Assembly: GCF_017183135.1 (NCBI RefSeq)
Contig: NZ_JADDXW010000011.1
Location: forward strand, 1 to 64,000
Direction of reading: 5' to 3'
From: Aurantimonas marina
GTDB taxonomy: Bacteria > Pseudomonadota > Alphaproteobacteria > Rhizobiales > Rhizobiaceae
Length of the DNA: 64,000 nt
The notes beneath the pieces are model-generated. The model did not search any database. It was given only the letters and a program-made list of their open reading frames with translations, and had not been told where the DNA came from. Each line of letters starts with the position of its first letter. Position 1 is the stretch's first letter. Positions 8,504-17,059 of this stretch are shown piece after piece. Both the position numbers and the translations under genes were made by a program.

Positions 8504-9445
8504 TCAGCTCCGCTTCATCTTCGGGTCGAGCGCGTCGCGCAGGCCGTCGCCCACCAGATTGATGGCAAGCACGGTGATGAGGATCGCCAGCCCCGGCAGG
8601 GTGACCACCCACCATGCCCTGAGGATGAACTCGCGCGCCTCGGCCAGCATCGTGCCCCATTCGGGCGTCGGCGGCTGGGCGCCCATACCGAGAAAGCCGA
8701 GCGCGGCAGCATCGAGGATGGCGTTGGAAAAGGACAGCGTCGCCTGGACGATCAACGGGCCCAGACAATTCGGCAAGATGGTCACCACCATCAGCCGCAA
8801 CGGGCTCGCGCCGACGACACGCGCGGCGGTGACGTATTCGCGCTGCTTTTCCGCCATCACCGATGCCCGCGTCAGCCGAACGAAATGCGGCTGCAGGACC
8901 AGGGCGATGGCGATCATTGCGTTGGTGAGGCCCGGCCCGAGCACGGCGACGAGGACGAGCGCCAACAACAGCGAGGGAAATGCGAGGATGATGTCCATCA
9001 CCCGCATGATGACGGTATCGAGCCAGCCGCCGGCATAGCCGGCGATCAGACCGACAGAGATGCCTGCCGACACGGCGATGACGACCACGACGACACCGAT
9101 GAACAGCGAATAGCGCGCACCGAAGATCAGCCGGGAAAGAATGTCGCGACCGACGGCGTCGGTGCCGAGAAAATAACTCAGCCTTCCTCCCTCCTGCCAG
9201 AAGGGCGGCAGCAGCAGCGCCTCACGATTCTGAAGGACCGCCGAATGGGGCGCCACGAGTGGCGCGGCGAGCGCGATGAGAACGATGACGGCAAACACTG
9301 CGAGACCGACGACGGCGCCTTTGTTCGCTGAGAAATAGAACCAGAACTCGGCCAGCATCTGCCGGCGAACGCTCTTTACAGGCTCTCTGTCCGGGACGTC
9401 GCTGCCGATGCCCTCAGCTGCTTCCTGGGCTTCGATGTGGCTCAT
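8504..9445 (-). CDS. dppC: Dipeptide ABC transporter permease DppC
   Basis: A 313-residue inner-membrane permease of the BPD_transp_1 family. The N-terminal segment (about 25-60) carries the first membrane helix (K-G-A-V-V-G-L-A-V-F-A). A core of about five helices follows with the EAA loop around A-A-R-V-V-G-A-S-P-L-R-L near 205-216, which contacts the ATPases. It lies 10 nt downstream of dppB. Confidence 0.93.
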   Translation of the reverse strand: MSHIEAQEAAEGIGSDVPDREPVKSVRRQMLAEFWFYFSANKGAVVGLAVFAVIVLIALAAPLVAPHSAVLQNREALLLPPFWQEGGRLSYFLGTDAVGRDILSRLIFGARYSLFIGVVVVVIAVSAGISVGLIAGYAGGWLDTVIMRVMDIILAFPSLLLALVLVAVLGPGLTNAMIAIALVLQPHFVRLTRASVMAEKQREYVTAARVVGASPLRLMVVTILPNCLGPLIVQATLSFSNAILDAAALGFLGMGAQPPTPEWGTMLAEAREFILRAWWVVTLPGLAILITVLAINLVGDGLRDALDPKMKRS

Positions 9446-9455
9446 CTTCGGCCTC

Positions 9456-10463
9456 CTACCGTACCCGGACTCGGGGGTTGATCACGCCATAGGTGAGGTC
9501 CACCCCCAGATTGACGACCATGATGACCACGGCAATCAGCAGGAGACCGCCCTGCACCACCGGATAGTCCCGACGAAAGACGCTATCGACCATCCATTTG
9601 CCAATACCGGGCCAGGAAAAGATCGTTTCGGTCAGAATGGCGCCGGCCATTAGGACGCCGACCTGCAGACCGATCGTCGTCACCACAGGGATGAGCGCGT
9701 TGCGAAGGGCATGGACGCCGACCACCCTCAGTCGCGAAAGGCCTTTGGCGCGAGCGGTTCGCACATAGTCTTCGCCAAGCACTTCCAGCATGGCCGACCG
9801 GGTCTGCCGGGCGATTACGGCGAGCGGAATCGTTGCCAGGACGATCGACGGCAGGACAAGGTGAGACAGCGCCGAGGTGAACGCGCCTTTCTGGCCCGAC
9901 AGCAACGAATCGATCAGCATGAAGCCGGTTTCCGCCGGGAAGTAGTACAAAAGCGAAATGCGGCCGGACACCGGTGTCCACTGCAGGACGCCCGAAAACA
10001 GGATAATGAGAAGCAGGCCCCACCAGAAAATCGGCATCGAATAGCCGACCAGCGCCGCGCCCATCGCGGCCTGATCGAACCATGAGCCCCGCTTGACCGC
10101 GGCGATCACGCCGGCCGGGACCCCCAGCAACACGGCGATGACGATGGCGCAGAAGGCTAGTTCGAGCGTCGCCGGGAACAGAGTGAAGAACTCGCCTGCG
10201 ACGCCGCGCTTGGTGACGATCGACGTGCCGAAATCGCCCTGGAACAACCCCAGGAGATAGTCGAAATACTGCACGACCAACGGCCGGTCGTAACCGAGCT
10301 CGTGCATGATGGCGGCATGCCGCTCCGGCGCCATCACACGCTCGCCCGACATCAGCGCAACGGGGTCGCCCGGCAGCAGCCGAATGAAGGCAAAGGCGAT
10401 GATGGAGACGCCGATAAAGGTGGGGATCAGCACCAGGACGCGAGAGAGAAGAAAACGCAGCAT
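9456..10463 (-). CDS. dppB: Dipeptide ABC transporter permease DppB
   Basis: A 335-residue inner-membrane permease. It opens M-L-R-F-L-L-S-R-V-L-V-L-I-P-T-F-I-G-V, the standard DppB N-terminal helix, and carries R-L-L-P-G-D-P-V near 32-39. The EAA loop is T-A-R-A-K-G-L-S-R-L-R-V near 230-241. The start at 10463 is preferred over the ATG five codons earlier because of family alignment. A strong 32-nt palindrome lies between it and dppA. Confidence 0.93.
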   Translation of the reverse strand: MLRFLLSRVLVLIPTFIGVSIIAFAFIRLLPGDPVALMSGERVMAPERHAAIMHELGYDRPLVVQYFDYLLGLFQGDFGTSIVTKRGVAGEFFTLFPATLELAFCAIVIAVLLGVPAGVIAAVKRGSWFDQAAMGAALVGYSMPIFWWGLLLIILFSGVLQWTPVSGRISLLYYFPAETGFMLIDSLLSGQKGAFTSALSHLVLPSIVLATIPLAVIARQTRSAMLEVLGEDYVRTARAKGLSRLRVVGVHALRNALIPVVTTIGLQVGVLMAGAILTETIFSWPGIGKWMVDSVFRRDYPVVQGGLLLIAVVIMVVNLGVDLTYGVINPRVRVR

Positions 10464-10540
10464 AACGATGTGTCGCATGTTTTCCGGCCGCCGGGTAGCG
10501 GATTCCGGAGGCTGGTGATCTGGCGGGAGCTACCAAAACG

Positions 10541-10572
10541 CAACGCGGGGCGGCCATGGCCGCCCCGCGTTG
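10541..10572 (-). promoter_or_regulatory. Perfect 32-nt palindrome between dppA and dppB (attenuator or mRNA-stabilising hairpin)
   Basis: The stretch is fully self-complementary (arms 10541-10556 and 10557-10572, GC-rich). On the minus strand it is followed by CGTTTTGG, too weak a T-run for a full terminator. Its position just after the binding-protein gene suits partial termination or 3'-end protection that raises DppA above the membrane components. It sits 18 nt after the dppA stop. Confidence 0.65.
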
Positions 10573-10590
10573 GACGAGCCGGAAAAACGA

Positions 10591-12186
10591 CTACTCGGCG
10601 ATGTCGACGCCGTCGAAGCGGTGATATCCGAGAGGATCCTGAACGAAGTCCTTCACCGATTTGCGCATCGGCATGAAGACCTTCGAATGGTCGATCGTCA
10701 GCCAAGGCGCCTCCTGCTTGAAGACCACCTGCGCCTGTTCGTACAGCTTGGCGCGCTCGGCCTGGTCGGCGACTTCCTTGGCCTTGGTCACAAGATCGTC
10801 GAACTCCTTGTTGCACCATTGCGCGCGATTGTTGCCGCCCACCGCATCACACCCCAGCAGCGTGTCGAGAAAATTATCCGGATCGCCGTTGTCGCCGGTC
10901 CAGCCCAGCATCGCGGCGCCATCGCGGTCCTTCACCTTGGACTTTTCGAGATACTCCCCCCACTCGTAGGAGACGATCTCGGCCGAGACGCCGACCTTCT
11001 GAAGGTCAGCCTGCATCAGCTCCGCCGCGCGGCGAGCGTTCAGCATGTAAGGTCGGCTGACCGGCATCGCCCAAAGCTTCATGGAGAGATTCTCGACCCC
11101 CGCATCCAGGAGCATCTTCTTCGACGCTTCGGGGTCGTATTTGTCGTCCTCGACCGCGTCGTTATAGGACCACATCGTCGGGGGGATCGGATTCTTGGCA
11201 ACCGTGGCGGCGCCTTGGAATACGGCGTCGACGATCGCCTGCTTGTTGATCGCCATATTCAGAGCCTTGCGGACCTCGACCTTGTCGAAGGGCGCTTGCG
11301 TGGTGTTGTAGGCAAGGTAGGCGACGTTCAGGCCTTCCTGCTCCAGAACGTTGAGATCGGCGTTACCCTGCATTGAAGCAACATCGGCCGCGTTGGGATA
11401 CGGCATGATCTGGCATTCGTTCGCCATGAGCTTCTGCGCGCGCACGGAGGCGTCGGTGGTGATGGCGAAGATCAGGTCGTCGATCGGCTGCTTGCCGGCC
11501 CAGTAATCGACATGCGCCTTGTAGCGGATGACAGCGTCGGGCTGGTAGGCGACGAAGGCGAAGGGGCCGGTGCCGTAAGGTTGCTGGTTCAGCATCTCCA
11601 TCTGGCCGTCAGCTTCGAGCTTGTCGGCATACTCCTTCGACATGATCGAAGCGAAATCCATCGCCAGATCTGCCAGGAACGGGGCTTCGGGGCGGTTGAG
11701 GGTGAACTTAACAGTCAGATCGTCGACCTTTTCGACCGACTTGATCAGCTCGGGAAAGCCCATGCCTGCGGAATATTCCCAGCTCGTTCCTGCCACGTAG
11801 GCATTCCAGGGATTGTCGGATTTCAGCTGGCGCTCGAAGGAAAAGACGACGTCGTCGGCATTGAGGCTGCGCGTCGGGGTGAAGAACTCCGTGGTCTGGA
11901 ACTTCACGCCGGGGCGTAGCTTGAAGGTGTATTCAAGTCCGTCGTCCGACACCTCCCAGGACTCGGCAAGCCCCGGCTCTGTCTCGGTCGAGCCATGCTT
12001 GAATTCGACGAGACGGTTATAGACGGTTCGCGACGCGGCATCGAAGGTCGTGCCCGCCGTATAGAGCGCCGGGTCGAAGCCCTCGGGCGATCCTTCCGAA
12101 CAGTAGACGAGTGTCTTGGCCGATGCGGCGGAACCGAGCGCCAGCGTCAAGGCAGTCGCGGCAACGAGCCGGGTGAGCAGTTTCAT
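10591..12186 (-). CDS. dppA: Periplasmic dipeptide-binding protein DppA
   Basis: A 531-residue solute-binding protein. A signal peptide (about 1-23, ending A-S-A-K) leads into T-L-V-Y-C-S-E-G-S-P-E-G-F-D-P, nearly identical to the E. coli DppA N-terminus, then L-A-E-S-W-E-V-S. It captures dipeptides in the periplasm for DppBCDF. The start at 12186 is chosen because GGGAGA lies 8 nt upstream and the signal peptide follows directly; ATGs farther upstream add a non-conserved leader. It is divergent from the HugZ-like gene. Confidence 0.94.
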   Translation of the reverse strand: MKLLTRLVAATALTLALGSAASAKTLVYCSEGSPEGFDPALYTAGTTFDAASRTVYNRLVEFKHGSTETEPGLAESWEVSDDGLEYTFKLRPGVKFQTTEFFTPTRSLNADDVVFSFERQLKSDNPWNAYVAGTSWEYSAGMGFPELIKSVEKVDDLTVKFTLNRPEAPFLADLAMDFASIMSKEYADKLEADGQMEMLNQQPYGTGPFAFVAYQPDAVIRYKAHVDYWAGKQPIDDLIFAITTDASVRAQKLMANECQIMPYPNAADVASMQGNADLNVLEQEGLNVAYLAYNTTQAPFDKVEVRKALNMAINKQAIVDAVFQGAATVAKNPIPPTMWSYNDAVEDDKYDPEASKKMLLDAGVENLSMKLWAMPVSRPYMLNARRAAELMQADLQKVGVSAEIVSYEWGEYLEKSKVKDRDGAAMLGWTGDNGDPDNFLDTLLGCDAVGGNNRAQWCNKEFDDLVTKAKEVADQAERAKLYEQAQVVFKQEAPWLTIDHSKVFMPMRKSVKDFVQDPLGYHRFDGVDIAE

Positions 12187-12397
12187 GGATGGCATCTCCC
12201 TGATCACAAGGCGGGCAAGACCCGCCGGAAGCCGACATCGGACAGGTTTTGCCAAAACCATGCAAGCGCAATTTTGACCAGATATTCAAAAATGATCCGC
12301 CACACCTTGGGGCAGATGGAATGTCCCACGTGAATTTTGGCCAGGATTGCCCCGTCTGTGATGCAAGGGTCGCCCAATCCCGTTTATGGTTCGGTGG

Positions 12398-13180
12398 ATG
12401 AGCGAAAACAACGATAACTCCAAGGGCAGATTCCAGCCCCCTGCCGACAGACCGGCCATGCTGCAAACCGTCGACGCGGCCGCGAGGCGGCTCGCCCGGA
12501 CACTGCTGCGCTCGGCTCGCCACGGCGCCCTGGCGGTGCTGCGCCCCGGCGACGGCCACCCGGCGGCCAGCCGGGTCCTCGTGGCGACCGACTTCCTCGG
12601 TCGACCGTTGTTGTTGATGTCCGACCTCACCCTTCACGCCAGGGCCCTTGCGGCCGATTGCCGCTGCTCGCTGCTGGTCGAGGCGACCGGCAAAGGCGAT
12701 CCCCTTACCCATCCCCGTTTGACGGTATTCGGGGGGGCAAGCGCCGTTGCGGCGGACGATCCGAAGCGGCCGGCGCTGCGGGAGCGGTTCCTCGCACGCC
12801 ATCCGAAATCGGCCCTCTACGCGGACTTCGGCGATTTCCACTTCGTGCGGCTGCAGCCGCAGTCCGCGTCGTTGAATGGCGGCTTTGGGCGCGCCTTCGA
12901 ACTCGGACTCGCCGAATTCATCGACAGCCCCGCTAATGAACTCGAAGCGACGGCCATGCAAGCACGCAACCACATGAACGCCGACCATGGCGACGCCATC
13001 GACCGTATCGCCATCGACGCCGGCCATGAGGGACATGGATGGCGGATCGCGACGCTCGACCGCCTCGGTTTCGAAATTCTGCGAGGAGATGAACTATATC
13101 GATTGGAGTTTGGCGCCGATGCCGTCGCTACCGGCGGGCTCCGGAGCGCATTCGTCGATCTGGCGGCCGACAAGGCATGA
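12398..13180 (+). CDS. HugZ-like haem-utilisation / pyridoxamine-phosphate-oxidase-fold protein with DUF2470
   Basis: A protein of about 260 residues. The N-terminal half is a split-barrel FMN-binding-like domain (A-R-T-L-L-R-S-A-R-H-G-A-L-A-V-L near 30-45, then S-R-V-L-V-A-T-D). The C-terminal DUF2470 has M-N-A-D-H-G-D-A near 190-197, where the histidine is conserved in haem-handling members. HugZ-type proteins bind or degrade haem; some relatives have other redox roles. Neither start (12386 or 12398) has a good Shine-Dalgarno, so the N-terminus is uncertain. Confidence 0.8.
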   Translation: MSENNDNSKGRFQPPADRPAMLQTVDAAARRLARTLLRSARHGALAVLRPGDGHPAASRVLVATDFLGRPLLLMSDLTLHARALAADCRCSLLVEATGKGDPLTHPRLTVFGGASAVAADDPKRPALRERFLARHPKSALYADFGDFHFVRLQPQSASLNGGFGRAFELGLAEFIDSPANELEATAMQARNHMNADHGDAIDRIAIDAGHEGHGWRIATLDRLGFEILRGDELYRLEFGADAVATGGLRSAFVDLAADKA

Positions 13181-13257
13181 TCACTGCCCGGAATGACACC
13201 CGTGAGAGAGGGCCCTCGGGCACGGGCGAACGCGGCCTCACCGGGTCGCTTCGCGTC

Positions 13258-13581
13258 TTAAACCTTGTAGCCCTCCGGGCAGGCTGCTCGGAACCGGCGA
13301 TTGCTCTGCCCGCTCAGATAAATGCACTGGCCCGGATTGTTGGCCGCCAGGCCGAGGACGCGATCGTCGGGTGTGACGACGGTCTCCGGAATTCGCCCGA
13401 CCCGGAACGGCGCAACCTCGGCCCCGAAGAGACCGAAAACCGCACCAAACACGGGGGGCAAGGCGCCGCCGGTGCAACCGGACAACACCGCCGCCCCGAC
13501 TAGGGCCGCAAGGAGAGCGCCGGTCTTTCGACGGTCATGGGGCGCCAGCGAACGTCTTTCCTTCACCCGCAGCTTCCCCAT
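13258..13581 (-). CDS. Small putative lipoprotein with C-terminal CxY...CPxGY motif
   Basis: A protein of about 107 residues. A basic N-terminus is followed by the hydrophobic A-L-L-A-A-L-V-G-A-A-V-L-S-G-C lipobox (cysteine near residue 36). The C-terminus has G-Q-C-I-Y-L-S-G and A-A-C-P-E-G-Y. GGAAGGTGGG precedes the ATG at 13581. The last 30 residues resemble the end of the next small lipoprotein (13757-14041), which has C-R-Y and C-P-A-G-Y. Function unknown. Confidence 0.65.
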   Translation of the reverse strand: MGKLRVKERRSLAPHDRRKTGALLAALVGAAVLSGCTGGALPPVFGAVFGLFGAEVAPFRVGRIPETVVTPDDRVLGLAANNPGQCIYLSGQSNRRFRAACPEGYKV

Positions 13582-13694
13582 CCCACCTTCCGGCGCCGAA
13601 CCGGATGCGCAGTGCATAGAGTCATATTGGCAGCCGGGTTCATGCATCGGACGCAAATCGCGCCGCGGCGAGGCCTATTTCCCGGATGTGGCTA

Positions 13695-13725
13695 CAAAAA
13701 AGCTGCCGAGGCAACCCCGGCAGCT
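13695..13725 (-). terminator. Rho-independent terminator of the glycine-zipper lipoprotein gene
   Basis: On the minus strand a stem AGCTGCCG/CGGCAGCT with a 9-nt loop is followed directly by TTTTTT. It starts 31 nt downstream of the stop codon at 13757. Confidence 0.85.
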
Positions 13726-13756
13726 CTCTTATGATGAAAATCGCCGTCGCGCTCGC

Positions 13757-14041
13757 TCAGTAACCGGCCGGGCAGCGATAGATGTTGCCGTCGGAATAGC
13801 GGCAATAGCCCGGACGCTCCTTCGAACGACCGATGACGTTGCCGACTACCGCACCGGTGCCAGCGCCAATGGCGCCGCCGATCAGCGCGCCTTTCGCATC
13901 GCCTGTCACCCCCGCTCCGATGGCCGCGCCACCAAGGCCGCCGAGCGCCGCGCCGCCAGCCGTATAGCGGTCTTCCGTCGTACAACCGGCGACCAAGATG
14001 GTAACCGCTGCAATCGCGGCAATCGAATATTTCTTGAACAT
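13757..14041 (-). CDS. Glycine-zipper outer-membrane lipoprotein
   Basis: A 94-residue protein with a lipoprotein signal (I-A-A-V-T-I-L-V-A-G-C, cysteine near 20). A central glycine zipper (G-G-A-A-L-G-G-L-G-G-A-A-I-G-A-G and G-G-A-I-G-A-G-T-G-A-V-V-G, about 28-68) is the 2TM-glycine-zipper type that inserts in or spans the outer membrane. The C-terminal tail is C-R-Y-S-D-G-N-I-Y-R-C-P-A-G-Y. GAGAGG lies upstream of the ATG at 14041. The role is probably envelope integrity; it has its own terminator. Confidence 0.8.
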   Translation of the reverse strand: MFKKYSIAAIAAVTILVAGCTTEDRYTAGGAALGGLGGAAIGAGVTGDAKGALIGGAIGAGTGAVVGNVIGRSKERPGYCRYSDGNIYRCPAGY

Positions 14042-14186
14042 CTTCAACCTCTCACTGGACCTGTCGTCCCCACCAACAACGATAGCCCATCGATTTCGTT
14101 CCGTCACCATCTTGCCGACCGACTTCGTTCAGCTTGTCATGCGTGGCCTACGGAAGCCAAACCACCTGAATCTCCGGCGGCTCCCG

Positions 14187-14477
14187 TCAACGGGACGCGA
14201 CCATCTGGGGCTCGGCGTCGAACGTGATCAGCAGTTCGCCATTTCGGCTAACAGCCCAGTCGATCGTGGCGGACTGTTCCAAAATGCCCGCGTCAACCGC
14301 CTTGCAAGCGCCAAGAACCCGGCGCTCGGTCGAGCCGGACAACCGCATCTCCAAGACTAGATCCCTTCGGCACTCTTCCAGCGACTCATAAGCAGGGACA
14401 GGAACCGGAATTTCTCTGCAGACCGAAGCATCACCCGAACAACCGACAAGCAACATAAAAGCAGCGATGTGTTCCAT
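14187..14477 (-). CDS. Small secreted or lipoprotein-like hypothetical protein
   Basis: A 96-residue protein with a short hydrophobic start A-A-F-M-L-L-V-G-C and further cysteines in S-V-C-R-E-I, L-E-E-C-R-R-D-L and L-G-A-C-K-A-V. AAGGAG lies 8 nt before the ATG. The spaced cysteines suggest periplasmic disulphides. I recognise no domain. It lies downstream of the histidine kinase gene on the same strand and may share its transcript. Confidence 0.55.
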   Translation of the reverse strand: MEHIAAFMLLVGCSGDASVCREIPVPVPAYESLEECRRDLVLEMRLSGSTERRVLGACKAVDAGILEQSATIDWAVSRNGELLITFDAEPQMVASR

Positions 14478-14624
14478 GGAAACTTCTCCTTTGGCCTAAC
14501 AACGGCAAACTCGGGAAGTCGTTCCATATTCCGCCAGGGCACTCGCAAAAAAACCGTCTCGGATACGGGCGATTCGGGAAAACGCGCCGAGGGCACGCCG
14601 TCCCGCAGTGCCGGACGGGAAGAC

Positions 14625-15629
14625 TCAAGCCCCGACGGCAGAGGAGCGCGAGTTGATCTCGTACTGCTCCCGGGGGATGGTCAGCGTATAGCGCAAACCA
14701 TCGGAAAAATATTCGAGCGAGGCTTCGCCGCCGACCGCGTTCGGTACGATTCGTTCCAGCGTGGATGTGCCGAAACGGGCGTCCCGCTCCGGCCGAACAC
14801 GCGGGCCATTTCGTTCTTGCCAGTCCAGGATGAGGGTTTCCTCACTTTTCCTGTTCTCAAGTCGCGCGCCGATAGCGACTGTTCCGCCGGGGACCGACAA
14901 TGATCCGTAGGACGCGGCATTGACCGCCAGTTCGTGGAGCGCAAGCCCTACATGCAGCGAGGCCGTTGGCGAGAGATAGACGTCGGGGGACTCGACCGCG
15001 ATTTGCGCCATGCCATCCGGCGCATAGCGCTCGACCTGCATCGTCACGAGGCTCATCAGGTCCGCCCCGCGCCAATCGGCATCGGTGACGATATCCTGCG
15101 AATAGGCTAGCGACTGGATCCGTCCTCTGAAACGGACAAGAAACTCCGGCACCGTGACCGAGTGGCGCGCCGTCTGGCTCGCCAGGCTCTGGATGATCGC
15201 CAACAGGTTCTTGGAACGATGCGACAGCTCGCGCAACAGGGTCTTCAGGGTCTCTTCGCGCCGCTTCTGCTCGGTAATTTCCACCGAAGTGCCGATCACA
15301 CCGCAAACTTCGCCGGCGTCGTCGTGATCTGCGTCGACGCGCACGCCGTACCACCGCACTGACGAGCCCGACGCGATGGCCAACTCGAAATGAGCCGGTC
15401 GTTGCGTCCGGATCACCTCCCGCTTCATCGCTGTCGATCGCTCCGCGCTTTGTGAAGCGAGCAAGTCAGAGTCCGCCATGCCCGCTTCCGCCCCGGCGAG
15501 CCAGGAACGGCCGGCGTTACACACCCAGACGTAACGCAGGTCGCAGTCCTGCGCGAACACGGACATTTCCGTGTTTTCGAGAGCACGCAATACTTTGTTC
15601 GTCACCATCATACGACGCTCGACCAACAT
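14625..15629 (-). CDS. PAS-domain histidine kinase of the HWE/HisKA_2 type, likely general stress sensor
   Basis: A 334-residue soluble kinase. The N-terminal PAS domain (about 15-125) ends I-G-T-S-V-E-I-T-E-Q-K-R-R-E. The dimerisation helix carries the phospho-acceptor histidine in L-L-R-E-L-S-H-R-S-K-N-L-L-A-I-I (about 137-152). The ATPase region has L-A-L-H-E-L-A-V-N-A-A-S-Y-G-S-L (about 231-246). Kinases of this type commonly lie beside phyR and phosphorylate it. No membrane segment is seen, so it probably senses a cytoplasmic cue. The start is uncertain: ATGs also occur six and seven codons inside. Confidence 0.88.
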   Translation of the reverse strand: MLVERRMMVTNKVLRALENTEMSVFAQDCDLRYVWVCNAGRSWLAGAEAGMADSDLLASQSAERSTAMKREVIRTQRPAHFELAIASGSSVRWYGVRVDADHDDAGEVCGVIGTSVEITEQKRREETLKTLLRELSHRSKNLLAIIQSLASQTARHSVTVPEFLVRFRGRIQSLAYSQDIVTDADWRGADLMSLVTMQVERYAPDGMAQIAVESPDVYLSPTASLHVGLALHELAVNAASYGSLSVPGGTVAIGARLENRKSEETLILDWQERNGPRVRPERDARFGTSTLERIVPNAVGGEASLEYFSDGLRYTLTIPREQYEINSRSSAVGA

Positions 15630-15946
15630 GATCGCCCCGACCTCGACATCGGGGCAATCCCAGGGGTGCCGCTACTATTTCGCCAAGAGAGGAGCGCTTT
15701 CGCTTTCGAGGGATCGATGCGCGCACCCGATTGCCAATAGGTGGCCCGGTTCCGCCGGCACTCCTTCGATCCGCGCTGAGGCACCATGAGCATCGTTTGC
15801 TCCAAGACCGGCGACGCTTCCCAGTTTCGAACCCCGGCAACTCGCTCCTCTCGCCTGACCTCGCAGCGGCGGACGCCGCTGGGTCTCTTCCGTGAGGCGC
15901 GACCATCATCGCGTTCTGGCTGGGAAACAGACACGGCGACAGCCGC
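15630..15946. other. Intergenic region between phyR and the kinase gene
   Basis: This 317-nt region lies downstream of phyR and upstream of the kinase gene, both on the minus strand. Apart from the hairpin at 15634-15656 I see no terminator, EcfG box or convincing frame. A TTCGAACCCCGGC string near 15827 resembles a tRNA T-arm but has no cloverleaf around it. Confidence 0.45.
15634..15656 (-). promoter_or_regulatory. Hairpin covering the ribosome-binding region of the kinase gene
   Basis: GCCCCGA and TCGGGGC pair around an 8-nt loop. The purine-rich GGGGC arm on the minus strand ends 4-5 nt before the ATG at 15629, so it would hide the only plausible Shine-Dalgarno. It could alternatively be a chance GC hairpin. 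Confidence 0.35.
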
Positions 15947-16741
15947 TTACGCCGCCGCCTTGTTGTCGGCCTCGAAGAACAGAGCCTGGCTGATCAGCGC
16001 CTTCACCATGTCCGGATTGAATGGCTTGGTCACGAGGAAAGTCGGCTCAGGCCGCTCGCCGGTCAACAGCCGCTCGGGAAACGCGGTGATGAAGATGACC
16101 GGCACCGAAACCTTCGCAAGGATATCGTTCACCGCATCGATGCCCGAACTGCCATCGGCGAGCTGGATGTCGGCGAGAACCATCCCGGGCTGCTGCTGCT
16201 CGAACAGGGACACCGCCTCGGTTTGAGTGCGGGCAATGCCGGTCACTGTATGACCGAGGCTTTCCACCATCTGCTCGATATCCATCGCGATCAGCGGTTC
16301 GTCCTCAATGATCATGATATTCGTCGAAACCTGCCGTCCGATGTCGGAGCTGGCCTGGTCGATCAAGCTGGAGAATTCCGCTTCGTCGGCACCGAGAATG
16401 TAGCCGGCTTCCTCGGTCGTGAACCCCTCGACCGCGACCAGGAGGAAGGCCTGCCTCGGCAATGGCGAGATGGCGCGAAGGTTCCGGGATGCTCTCTCCT
16501 CCCAGGCGGAGGTCGGCGCATCTTCCCGGATGTTGACCTCGACCGACTGCCACATCGAGGAAAACAGCTTGTAGAGGGAAATCCGCGGCGCTTGATCGTC
16601 GGGAAACAGGCTGGGATCGGCAATCAACGCTTCCAAAACGGCCGCGACATACGCATCGCCGCTTGCCTGAGAGCCACTGAGCGCCCGTGAATAGCGCCGG
16701 AGATATGGAATATGCGGCGCTATGCGGGATGACATCGACAT
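15947..16741 (-). CDS. phyR: PhyR, general stress anti-anti-sigma response regulator
   Basis: A 264-residue protein with the characteristic inverted build. A sigma-factor-like domain (about 1-135; R-Y-S-R-A-L-S-G-S near 16-24, then L-P-R-Q-A-F-L-L-V-A-V-E-G-F near 93-106) precedes a receiver (about 142-255). The receiver has acidic I-I-E-D-E-P, phospho-acceptor Asp in V-L-A-D-I-Q-L, and V-T-K-P-F. When phosphorylated, PhyR sequesters NepR and frees EcfG. GGGGAG lies 5 nt before the ATG at 16741. A full EcfG-type promoter lies 46 nt upstream, implying positive feedback. Confidence 0.96.
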   Translation of the reverse strand: MSMSSRIAPHIPYLRRYSRALSGSQASGDAYVAAVLEALIADPSLFPDDQAPRISLYKLFSSMWQSVEVNIREDAPTSAWEERASRNLRAISPLPRQAFLLVAVEGFTTEEAGYILGADEAEFSSLIDQASSDIGRQVSTNIMIIEDEPLIAMDIEQMVESLGHTVTGIARTQTEAVSLFEQQQPGMVLADIQLADGSSGIDAVNDILAKVSVPVIFITAFPERLLTGERPEPTFLVTKPFNPDMVKALISQALFFEADNKAAA

Positions 16742-17059
16742 GAAAACTCCCCTCGTGTCGACCGAAACAAAGTCGGTGGGCGTGAAAACGTGGGATGCGC
16801 GAAAAAGTTCCCAGCTTCGGAACTTTGTGCGCTTCCAACGATTAGGCAAATGGGAACCGGTTCGCAAAAGTGAAACCTCGCCGCCAAATAATGTGCGGCG
16901 ACGGGCAAGGGATCTTGATGGGCGAGGGATCGTGGCTACTTGTCCGCTTGCGATCGGCGATGGAATCACTGTGGAGCGAGTTTTCCTGATGATAGATACG
17001 CCACGGACCGTCAGCGCGCGGTGCGCAGCAACGCTGCTCAATGCAAAAGTTCGAGACGC
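16742..17059. other. Divergent phyR/nepR regulatory region
   Basis: A 318-nt region. The phyR-side promoter is clear (16787-16811). In the nepR direction a GGAAC occurs at about 16849 but without CGTT at the proper distance, so the nepR-ecfG promoter is unresolved. Confidence 0.5.
16787..16811 (-). promoter_or_regulatory. EcfG-dependent promoter of phyR
   Basis: On the minus strand GGAAC (16811-16807), a 16-nt spacer and CGTT (16790-16787) match the published alphaproteobacterial general stress consensus exactly. It lies 46 nt upstream of the phyR ATG. Confidence 0.85.

Noticed and set aside
15780-15850. tRNA-like T-arm string TTCGAACCCCGGC
   Set aside because: No acceptor, D-arm or anticodon stem can be folded around it.
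16849-16880. Possible EcfG promoter before nepR
   Set aside because: GGAAC lacks a CGTT at 16-17 nt.
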